DNA of 64,000 nt from JAGREO01 sp020446285 (GTDB taxonomy: Bacteria > Pseudomonadota > Alphaproteobacteria > Geminicoccales > Geminicoccaceae), in NCBI GenBank assembly GCA_041398005.1, contig JAWKVP010000001.1, positions 124,001 through 188,000 of the forward strand, read 5' to 3'. This document shows, in pieces, positions 8,546 through 15,368 of the stretch. The notes below the pieces were generated by a model. The model saw nothing but the letters and a program-made list of their open reading frames with translations. It did not search any database and was not told the DNA's origin. How positions within the stretch are numbered: the first letter of the stretch is position 1; the number at the start of each line of letters is the position of its first letter. A program made the translations under genes and the position numbers.

Positions 8546-9166
8546 CTACCGCACGACATTGCGGGCATTGCGGATCTCGCGGGCGCGGAAGGCGCGCTCG
8601 ATGGTCTCCTCGCGATCATCCGTAGTCGCGAAGGCGGTCGTCGCAGCCGACACACCCTGACCGCTCAGCGCATCCTCACGCACAGCGATCGCGACGGCCC
8701 CCTGATCCGCCGGCGCCGGCGATGACGGCCTGTCGACCACATTGCGCAGGCGCGGGCCGTACAATCCGAGCCCGACGAGCCGATGACGCGGTCTGGCGGG
8801 TTCGCGGACCACATGCAGTGCTGCAATCTCCTCGATGTCCGCGAACGGGAACGTGCCGGCTGGATCCAGCTCACTCGCCCGGCTGTGGAAGATGCCGGCG
8901 ATCTCCGGTTCGCCACGCAGGGCATGCGCGAGGGCGAGGCCGTTCAGCGCATCGAGCGAATTCCGGTCCGCACGCAGCACGCTCCGCAGCTTGTCCATCC
9001 CCGATTGCAACATGCCCCGGTCGATCTCGGCGCGGCCGTCCCGCGCCATCGCTGCAAGCGCCGGACGATCGACGGAGGGCGGTCGGGGATCGTTCGAGAA
9101 CAGCCCGCAACCGGACAATGCAAGGACGGTCAGGGCGAGAAACGCGCCGCCCGGATAGAGCTTCAT
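8546..9166 (-). CDS. Lipoprotein with TPR-like region
   Basis: The 206-residue protein has an N-terminal signal with lipobox LSGC (ALTVLALSGCGLF), so it should be a membrane-anchored lipoprotein. Residues about 50-100 (LDALNGLALAHALRGEPEIA) look like one or two TPR helices. The remaining half is arginine-rich and not recognised. ATG 9166 is chosen because it directly precedes the signal sequence. It is convergent with the GGDEF-EAL gene. The function is unknown; related TPR lipoproteins assist pilus or envelope assembly, but nothing here proves that. Confidence 0.75.
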   Translation of the reverse strand: MKLYPGGAFLALTVLALSGCGLFSNDPRPPSVDRPALAAMARDGRAEIDRGMLQSGMDKLRSVLRADRNSLDALNGLALAHALRGEPEIAGIFHSRASELDPAGTFPFADIEEIAALHVVREPARPRHRLVGLGLYGPRLRNVVDRPSSPAPADQGAVAIAVREDALSGQGVSAATTAFATTDDREETIERAFRAREIRNARNVVR

Positions 9167-9355
9167 GGGGTTCCGTTCCTTCTCGCGGCGCATGCCACGC
9201 CTTTTCTTTTCGAACACCCGTTCTTGTGCCCGATCGAGCCTTCCCGGTTACACCCGTCGATACCGATACCCGTCCGCGGGTACGGCGATTTCCCGCCAGC
9301 GGTTAACCAGTACCGGCTGTTTCATGGTCAATTCTACACCAGACGACTCGCTTTC

Positions 9356-9383
9356 CCCGTTCAGATGGAACCATCTGAACGGG
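9356..9383 (-). terminator. Perfect 13-bp inverted repeat, probable terminator
   Basis: Arms CCCGTTCAGATGG and CCATCTGAACGGG are separated by only two bases. The structure lies 34 bases beyond the stop of the minus-strand alcohol dehydrogenase and before the lipoprotein gene. No T run follows, so a terminator, an mRNA-stabilising hairpin and a protein-binding palindrome are all possible. A weaker hairpin (TACCCG and CGGGTA) lies near 9267-9284. Confidence 0.5.
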
Positions 9384-9416
9384 ATATTCTGGCAGCGCGG
9401 GGACCGGACGGCCTCT

Positions 9417-10490
9417 TCAGAAGACGACGACATTGCGCAAGATCTCACCCGTTTTCGCCGAGGCGATGGCCTCGTTGATCTCGGCGAGGGGATAGCGCTC
9501 CGATACGAGTTCATCCAGTTTGAGGATACCGCCCTGATAGAGACTGACCAGGCGCGGCACATCGGTCAGAAGGCGGGTGGACCCCATCTTGCTGCCGAGC
9601 ACGCGCAGTTCCTTGCCGCAGAGGGGATCGGGATCGAGGGAGACGGGCGTATTGCCCGCCGGCATGCCGACAACGGTGAGCGTCCCGCCCCTGCCGAGCA
9701 GTGCTGCGGCCGAATCGATGGCAGCACTGCTGCCGACACTGACCACGGCGTGGTCGGCCATCCGCCCTTCCGTGCGCCGGCGGACCTTGACGATCGCCTC
9801 TTCGGGCTGGCCTGCATAGGTTGCGCCGAAGGCGAGCGCCGCCTCGCGCTTGCCCGGCACGGGGTCGATGGCGATGATCGGATGGGCGCCCGCGATGCGC
9901 GCGCCCTGGATACAGTTCAGGCCGACACCGCCGGCGCCGATGACCACGACCGATTCGCCCGGTCGCACGCGGGCGGTGTTGAAAATGGCACCGACGCCGG
10001 TGATCACGCCGCAGGCCAGCAGCGAGGCGCTGTCGAGCGGCATGCTCGCGGGTATGGCGACGATCTGCGACTGGTCCACGACCACCGCCTCGGCGAAGGC
10101 GCCGGTGCGCAATCCCTGATGAATGGGACGCCCATCCTGCCCCCGGATCGGACTTTGCCTGTCAAGGGGGAAGGAATGTTCGCACAGGACCTGCCGGCCC
10201 TGACTGCAATAATGGCAGCATCCGCAGGAACGGATCAGGCTGACGACCACATGGTCGCCACGATGGAACTCGATGACGCCGGGACCGGTATCCTGCACGA
10301 TTCCGGCGGCTTCATGGCCGAAAACAGCGGGCAGCGGGCCGCGCCAGCCACCCTCCATGCAGGTGATGTCGCTGTGGCAGATCGCACAGGCGACGATATT
10401 GACCAGCACCTCTCCCTGTGCCGGCGCATCAAGAGAAATTTCCTCGACCTGCAATGGCGCGCCGAACGCACGACAGACAGCAGCTCTCAT
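9417..10490 (-). CDS. Zinc-dependent alcohol dehydrogenase (class III-like MDR)
   Basis: This is a 357-residue medium-chain dehydrogenase. It shows catalytic zinc ligands in ICHSD and GHEAAG, the four-cysteine structural zinc loop (CGCCHYCSQGRQVLC, about 89-103), and the Rossmann motif GAGGVGLNCIQGA (about 185). The family oxidises alcohols or S-hydroxymethyl adducts with NAD. Without the diagnostic residues checked against a reference, class III (formaldehyde) versus general alcohol specificity stays open. It is a single gene, bounded downstream by a perfect hairpin. Confidence 0.9.
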   Translation of the reverse strand: MRAAVCRAFGAPLQVEEISLDAPAQGEVLVNIVACAICHSDITCMEGGWRGPLPAVFGHEAAGIVQDTGPGVIEFHRGDHVVVSLIRSCGCCHYCSQGRQVLCEHSFPLDRQSPIRGQDGRPIHQGLRTGAFAEAVVVDQSQIVAIPASMPLDSASLLACGVITGVGAIFNTARVRPGESVVVIGAGGVGLNCIQGARIAGAHPIIAIDPVPGKREAALAFGATYAGQPEEAIVKVRRRTEGRMADHAVVSVGSSAAIDSAAALLGRGGTLTVVGMPAGNTPVSLDPDPLCGKELRVLGSKMGSTRLLTDVPRLVSLYQGGILKLDELVSERYPLAEINEAIASAKTGEILRNVVVF

Positions 10491-10681
10491 ACCGTTCTCA
10501 CCGGAATATGCTGACAGCTCATCATTTCGACCACAACAATGGCATCCTGCCTTCCGTCCGCAGCCACGTCAATTTACCAGTCAGGTCACTGAAAAATTGA
10601 CATTTTTGTCCGGTTGACACCCGACAGTGGTTCGCCGATCCTGCATGTGTGGCGGATTGTCGGACCTGCCTTCCGGAACTG

Positions 10682-11296
10682 TCAGCCGCTGCCGTCGAGA
10701 CGATCCATGGCCTGCGCAATGCGGCTCACCGTGGTGATCCAGCAAAGCATGCCGAAAATCCAGGCGGCGAGAGGAAACGCCGACGGCCACAGGCAAAGAA
10801 GGATGAACAGCCCGAGCGTCTCGGATCCTTCGGTGAGACCACCCAGATAGTAGAGCGACTTCTTCCCCCGCCTTTCGGTCGAAAGCCCGCGCCGCGCCGC
10901 CATGATGGCGAATGCGAGAAACGAACTGCCGGTGCCGATAAAGGAAAAGACGAGAAAGGCGGCGGCAAGACCGTTTGCTTGCGGATCGTGGACCGCGAAT
11001 GCGAAGACGAACCCGGAATAGAAGATGAAATCGAGGGTGATATCGAGAAACCCGCCGAGATCGGTCACACCGTCGAGGCGCGCGACGGCACCGTCCAGGC
11101 CGTCGGCGAGACGGTTCGCGAGCAGGAGGAGGAGTGCGATCCCGAAACTGCCGGATGCCACCGCGATCATGCAGCCGATGCCGAGTCCGAAGCCCGCCCA
11201 GGTGATCGCATTCGCCGACAGGGACCATGCGCGCAGGCGGCGGCCCATGACCAGCAGCGGAACGTCGATCAGGGGACGCAGCAGCGGATCGAGCAT
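10682..11296 (-). CDS. CDP-alcohol phosphatidyltransferase family protein
   Basis: This 204-residue integral membrane protein carries the CDP-alcohol phosphotransferase signature around residue 65 (DGLDGAVARLD, then GGFLDITLD), with one residue fewer than the classical DG-x2-AR-x8-G-x3-D-x3-D spacing. The Asp residues that bind metal and CDP-diacylglycerol are present. About six membrane segments are visible. It is the last gene of the minus-strand run, 14 bases after pssA. The acceptor alcohol (glycerol phosphate, inositol, choline or another) cannot be read. It is a second enzyme of this class beside a complete PssA. Confidence 0.82.
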   Translation of the reverse strand: MLDPLLRPLIDVPLLVMGRRLRAWSLSANAITWAGFGLGIGCMIAVASGSFGIALLLLLANRLADGLDGAVARLDGVTDLGGFLDITLDFIFYSGFVFAFAVHDPQANGLAAAFLVFSFIGTGSSFLAFAIMAARRGLSTERRGKKSLYYLGGLTEGSETLGLFILLCLWPSAFPLAAWIFGMLCWITTVSRIAQAMDRLDGSG

Positions 11297-11310
11297 GGTG
11301 AACGGCGCCG

Positions 11311-12198
11311 TCAGACCTTGCGGTTCTTGTCGATCTGCACGATGCGGCCATCCTCGCGCGTTTCGGCCCCGGAGATCGCAGCTGCCGTCTCCCCATCCCC
11401 TTCCACCGGCGCATCCGCCCCGGATTCACGCCCGGCAGCCGCGGCGTAGCGCCTCGAATGCAGCCATGCGACCGGCAGTGCCAGCGCATACACGCAGCCT
11501 ACCGCCAGCAGCGTCGCCCAGGTTTCCGTGACAAGGAAGACGAGCAGCATTCCGCCCGCGAGCAATGTCGGAATCACGAAGGTCTGCGGCACCCGCAGCT
11601 TCTTGATCGAATAGGTCGGCACCCGGCTGACCATCATCACCGCGACGAAGACGATGACCGCCGCATTGAGAAACCAGCCGCGGGCGATCTCCTCGCCAAA
11701 GACGAACGAGCCGACCATGGGCGTCAGCGCCAGACCGGCGGCGGCGGGTGCCGGAATGCCGGAAAAGAAGTTGTTCATCCAGGCCGGCTTTGCGGGATCG
11801 TCGAGTTCGGCATTGAACCGGGCGAGCCGGAGCGCGCAGCAGGTGGCGAACAGCATCGCCAGCGCCCAGCCGATCGCGCGGACATCGTGCAGGACCCAGA
11901 GATAGATGACGAAGGCGGGCGCCACGCCGAAACTGAGGAAATCGGCAAGACTGTCCAGCTGTTCGCCGAGCTTGCTTTCCAGCTTGAGCAGACGCGCCGA
12001 GCGGCCGTCGAGCCCGTCGAAGACGACGGCGGCGATGATGAGCCCGACCGCGAGCGACCAGCGCCCGTCGAGGGCATAGCGCATGCCCGTCATGCCCGCG
12101 CAAAGGCCGAGCACGGTGAGCATGTTGGGCAACAGCGTGATGAGCGGCTTGGGCCGCAGGCGGCGCCTTGCCTCTCTCGAAACGGCAGGATCGGTCAT
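11311..12198 (-). CDS. pssA: CDP-diacylglycerol-serine O-phosphatidyltransferase
   Basis: The 295-residue membrane protein has the full signature DGLDGRSARLLK followed by GEQLDSLAD (residue about 65-90), and continues FLSFGVAPAF, as in type II bacterial phosphatidylserine synthases. It makes phosphatidylserine from CDP-diacylglycerol and serine at the inner membrane. The start codon overlaps the psd stop (TGATG), indicating translational coupling with the next enzyme of the same pathway. A charged tail of about 50 residues (GDGETAAAISG region) extends past the last membrane helix. Confidence 0.95.
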   Translation of the reverse strand: MTDPAVSREARRRLRPKPLITLLPNMLTVLGLCAGMTGMRYALDGRWSLAVGLIIAAVVFDGLDGRSARLLKLESKLGEQLDSLADFLSFGVAPAFVIYLWVLHDVRAIGWALAMLFATCCALRLARFNAELDDPAKPAWMNNFFSGIPAPAAAGLALTPMVGSFVFGEEIARGWFLNAAVIVFVAVMMVSRVPTYSIKKLRVPQTFVIPTLLAGGMLLVFLVTETWATLLAVGCVYALALPVAWLHSRRYAAAAGRESGADAPVEGDGETAAAISGAETREDGRIVQIDKNRKV

Positions 12199-12899
12199 CA
12201 GCTCGTGCGCCCCCGTCGCCCGGTTTGCCCGCCATCCAGTCTCGCGATCACCGTCTCGCCGGCAATGGCCCGCTGGCCGGGCAGTACCAGCGGCACGGTC
12301 CCCTCGGGCATGTAGATATCACATTTGCTGCCGAAACGGATCAGACCGACACGCTCGCCGGCATGCAGCTCGTCACCCTCGTCGCGAAAGGCGATGATAC
12401 GCCTTGCGACGAGGCCGGCGATCTGCACGAGACCGACATCGCGGCCGTCATCCATGGCGATGCGGAAGGACTGGCGCTCGTTCTCGTCCGACGCCTTGTC
12501 GAGCGAGGCGTTGAGGAATTTGCCCTTGTGATAGGCGCGCCGCGCGATCCGGCCGATGACCGGCGTGCGGTTCACATGCACATCGAAGACATTCATGAAG
12601 ACGCCGACACAGGGCAGCGGCCGGTCGCCCATCTCCAGTTCGGGCGGTGGCACCCTCGGCCCGGTATGCTGGACCATTCCGTCGGCGGGGCTCGTCACCA
12701 CATGCGGATCGTCGACCGTCGTGCGCGGCGGATCGCGGAAGAAATAGACACACCAGCCCGTGAGCAGGAGGCCGACCCAGAAAAGCGGCATCCAGACGAA
12801 CCCGAGAATCACCGCGACGACGAAGAATACCGCAATGAAGGGCCAGCCCGCCGGATGAACGGGGGTGAGAATCGAGCTCGGTGATCCGGGATCTGTCAT
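12198..12899 (-). CDS. psd: Phosphatidylserine decarboxylase proenzyme
   Basis: The 233-residue protein starts with two membrane helices (FIAVFFVVAVILGFVW) and continues with FFRDPPR, SPADGMV and the pro-enzyme block NVFDVHVNRTP. The self-cleavage site is RFGSKCDIYMPEG: the Gly-Ser bond is cut and Ser becomes the pyruvoyl group. The size matches the short proteobacterial type. It converts phosphatidylserine to phosphatidylethanolamine. ATG 12899 is chosen; upstream in-frame codons run into the FkbM gene. It is coupled to pssA by a one-base stop/start overlap. Confidence 0.95.
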   Translation of the reverse strand: MTDPGSPSSILTPVHPAGWPFIAVFFVVAVILGFVWMPLFWVGLLLTGWCVYFFRDPPRTTVDDPHVVTSPADGMVQHTGPRVPPPELEMGDRPLPCVGVFMNVFDVHVNRTPVIGRIARRAYHKGKFLNASLDKASDENERQSFRIAMDDGRDVGLVQIAGLVARRIIAFRDEGDELHAGERVGLIRFGSKCDIYMPEGTVPLVLPGQRAIAGETVIARLDGGQTGRRGRTS

Positions 12900-12915
12900 G
12901 GTCTCTCTTTTTTCT

Positions 12916-13629
12916 TCAGGCGCCGGGGCGCACGAACACGCCATCGACCTGCAATTGCCGGGCAAGCTTGCGCTCGAAATAGCCCGGAACGAGAAGGTGC
13001 AGCTCGAAACCGCAGGCTTCCATCCTGTCGGTGACCGCGCGCCACGAACGTTCCCCCTCATAGACGGGCAGGAGTGCCATTTCCAGTTGCACGGAAACGA
13101 AACGATCGAACAGGCCCGCCGCGCCATCGAGCACCCATGGCTCGTATCCCTGCACATCGACCTTGAGATGCAGGCGGTCGCCAGCGGCCAGCCCGACCTC
13201 GTCGAGCCGCCGCATCTCCACCTCGATGCGTTCGGCGATGGCCGAACCGGGCGATATGCGCTCCAGCGTCGGAGATTGCGGCAGGATCGAACTCATGTCG
13301 CTCTCCCGCGACCGCTCGATGGTCACGACACCGTTTTCCGCACCGAGCGCCATGGGCGGCGCTACCTCCCAGAGGGGATCGCCACAGGCCCGTTCGCGCA
13401 GCAAGGCGTGGGCTTCGGGCAGCGGTTCGAAGGACTGGATGCGGCCGCCATAGCCCAGACGCCGCAGCATCGCGCCATACTGCCCCTCATTGGCACCGAC
13501 ATCGAGCACCAGGTCGATCCGGTGAAAGGCGAGCAGGGCGGCGAGCTGGTGCAGCGGATCGCGCGGCTTGCGGCGCGAGACGAGATCGAACCCGCCGACC
13601 CCCGCCACCCAGCGCAGCCAGCCATTCAT
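12916..13629 (-). CDS. FkbM-family methyltransferase
   Basis: This is a 237-residue AdoMet-dependent methyltransferase. LVLDVGANEGQYGAML (residue about 40) is motif I, SFEPLPEAH follows, and LKVDVQGYEPWVLDGA (about 168) is the hallmark of the FkbM group. Members usually methylate hydroxyl groups of sugars, glycolipids or polyketides. It overlaps the cyclase gene by four bases (ATGA) and precedes psd by 16 bases, so it sits between signalling and lipid genes in one probable transcript. The substrate is unknown; a lipid or envelope glycan is a guess from context. Confidence 0.85.
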   Translation of the reverse strand: MNGWLRWVAGVGGFDLVSRRKPRDPLHQLAALLAFHRIDLVLDVGANEGQYGAMLRRLGYGGRIQSFEPLPEAHALLRERACGDPLWEVAPPMALGAENGVVTIERSRESDMSSILPQSPTLERISPGSAIAERIEVEMRRLDEVGLAAGDRLHLKVDVQGYEPWVLDGAAGLFDRFVSVQLEMALLPVYEGERSWRAVTDRMEACGFELHLLVPGYFERKLARQLQVDGVFVRPGA

Positions 13630-14870
13630 GAGAGGCTTTCCTCCTCTTCCAGGCGCGGCAGGACGGGCTCTCCTTCGGGAAGACCGAACACCTCGACCTG
13701 CCGGTCGATGCCGCGAAGGTGATAGGAACCGATGGCGCGGAGCCGGAGGGGAAGCCGCTCGCACATGCCGGCGAATTCGGCCGACAGCAGGACTTCCCGG
13801 CCCAGTTCCCGGGCCAGCCCGTCGAGGCGGGAGGCGACATTGACGGCAGGGCCGATCACGGTGAAATCGAGCCGGTTGCGGGCACCGATATTGCCATACA
13901 TCAGGTCGCCCACATGCAGGACGAGGCCGAAGTGGAAATCCTCGCCTCCGGCCTCGCGGCGGTGCCCGTTCAGTTCCCTCATGCCGGCGACCGCGTCCAG
14001 CGCGGCGGCAAGGGCGCGCGCGCAGGCCCGCTCCTCCTCCAGCGGAAAGATCGCGAGCATCGCATCGCCGATGAACTTGAGAATCTCGCCGCCATGATGA
14101 AGGACGGGCTCGGCCATGGCATCGAAATACGCGTTCAGCCCGGCGATCAGCGCATCGCGCGGCAGAACCTCCGACATCGCGGTGAACCCCCGAAGATCGC
14201 AATACCAGATGGCCGCCCGGATGGTTTCGCCGCTGCCTCTCATGATATTGCCCGCGAGAATGCGCTCGCCGGCGCGCGTGCCGACATAGGTGCGGAGCAG
14301 GTTCCTCGCGATCTGCCGGTTCAGACGGAGTTCCAGCGCCAGTGCGAGCAATGGCATCAGATCGTTGATCGCGCGCAGTTCGGCGGTGGTGAAGCCGCCC
14401 TCCTGACGGGTCGCCCAGCTCACCGCGTGGGTCGTGCCACTGACGAAGGTCATCGGCATCACGACATAATCGACATGGCCCGACGCGCGCAGCTCCTCGT
14501 AGATCTCGTAGCGCGCCGCCCCCTCGGGCAGCGGAATGTCCAGCCTCTGCCGTATGCCGCCGACCTCGCCGCGGAAGATCGGGCGGATGGGACTGTTCAG
14601 GAAGGTGTCGCTGGAAAGGGCCTCGTGGCCATGCGTCGTCAGCTCGGCGGTCGCCATGCCGGGTTCCCAGCGGATCGTGCCGGCGGCGAATTGCGGGTGC
14701 AGGGTGCGGATGTGCACGGCGGCGCGGTCGACAGGGAGTCCGTCCGCCACGAGGCGTTCGCAGAGCTCTCCGAACAGATTGTCGAAGAATGGCTGTGTCC
14801 GGGTCTCGTGCACGAGCCAGTCGATCGCGGGACTGCGCCGGTTCGGCCACTGGCCGCCTGCATCCGTCAT
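13626..14870 (-). CDS. Class III adenylate/guanylate cyclase
   Basis: The 414-residue protein has an N-terminal sensor-like part (residues 1-200, no domain named) and a C-terminal class III cyclase domain. Both metal-binding Asp are visible (CDLRGFT about 222 and FIGDAMLAIF about 273). The adenine-selecting Lys is in KFIGD and the transition-state Asn/Arg in NVASRLDGL, so cAMP is the likelier product. The usual GDxVN reads GPAVN. No membrane helix is seen, so the enzyme is probably cytoplasmic. Start and stop overlap by four bases with the cyclic-nucleotide-binding gene upstream and FkbM downstream, which strongly suggests co-translation with a cognate receptor. Confidence 0.92.
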   Translation of the reverse strand: MTDAGGQWPNRRSPAIDWLVHETRTQPFFDNLFGELCERLVADGLPVDRAAVHIRTLHPQFAAGTIRWEPGMATAELTTHGHEALSSDTFLNSPIRPIFRGEVGGIRQRLDIPLPEGAARYEIYEELRASGHVDYVVMPMTFVSGTTHAVSWATRQEGGFTTAELRAINDLMPLLALALELRLNRQIARNLLRTYVGTRAGERILAGNIMRGSGETIRAAIWYCDLRGFTAMSEVLPRDALIAGLNAYFDAMAEPVLHHGGEILKFIGDAMLAIFPLEEERACARALAAALDAVAGMRELNGHRREAGGEDFHFGLVLHVGDLMYGNIGARNRLDFTVIGPAVNVASRLDGLARELGREVLLSAEFAGMCERLPLRLRAIGSYHLRGIDRQVEVFGLPEGEPVLPRLEEEESLS

Positions 14871-15343
14871 GAACCGGATCGCTCCAGCTCCTCGATGCGC
14901 TGCCGGGCACCGGTGAGATCCTGCGTCGTGTGATGCAGGCGCGCCGCCAGCTCGTGCATGACCTCGATGCCGACCTGCGGGAACTGCGTGACGAGATTGA
15001 AGAATCCGTCCTTGGAGATCCGCATGGTCACGAGCCGGCTGCGCGCCACCACCGTGGCGGTGCGCGGCACGTCGCAAAGGATCGCGATCTCGCCGACGAA
15101 ATCGTTCTGTCCGAGACTGGCCACCCGGATCGTCTGCCCGCCGGCGACATCGACGAGGATGTCGGCATTGCCGTCGAGCAGGATATAGGCCGCATCGCCG
15201 GCATCGCCCTGACGGAACAGGGTGTCGCCGGCATCGAATTCGAGATGCTCGCTGGTAAACGCCAGAAGCTTCAGCTTGGCGGGATCGATCTTGCTGAACA
15301 GGGGAATGCTGCGAAGAACTTCGACGTCGCGCTGCAGGGTCAA
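14867..15343 (-). CDS. Cyclic nucleotide-binding domain protein
   Basis: The 158-residue protein consists of one cNMP-binding beta-barrel (residues 10-130) and a short helical tail (TQDLTGARQRIEELER). The phosphate-binding cassette reads FVGEIAILCDVPRTATV, with the Glu and Arg that hold the cyclic phosphate. There is no DNA-binding helix-turn-helix, so it is not a Crp-type regulator; it more likely acts by contacting a partner. Its gene overlaps the cyclase gene (ATGA) and follows the ABC gene by 25 bases, which makes the ABC protein and the cyclase the natural partners. Confidence 0.9.
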   Translation of the reverse strand: MTLQRDVEVLRSIPLFSKIDPAKLKLLAFTSEHLEFDAGDTLFRQGDAGDAAYILLDGNADILVDVAGGQTIRVASLGQNDFVGEIAILCDVPRTATVVARSRLVTMRISKDGFFNLVTQFPQVGIEVMHELAARLHHTTQDLTGARQRIEELERSGS

Positions 15344-15368
15344 CAGATGTTACTCCCTCTTGCCCGGC

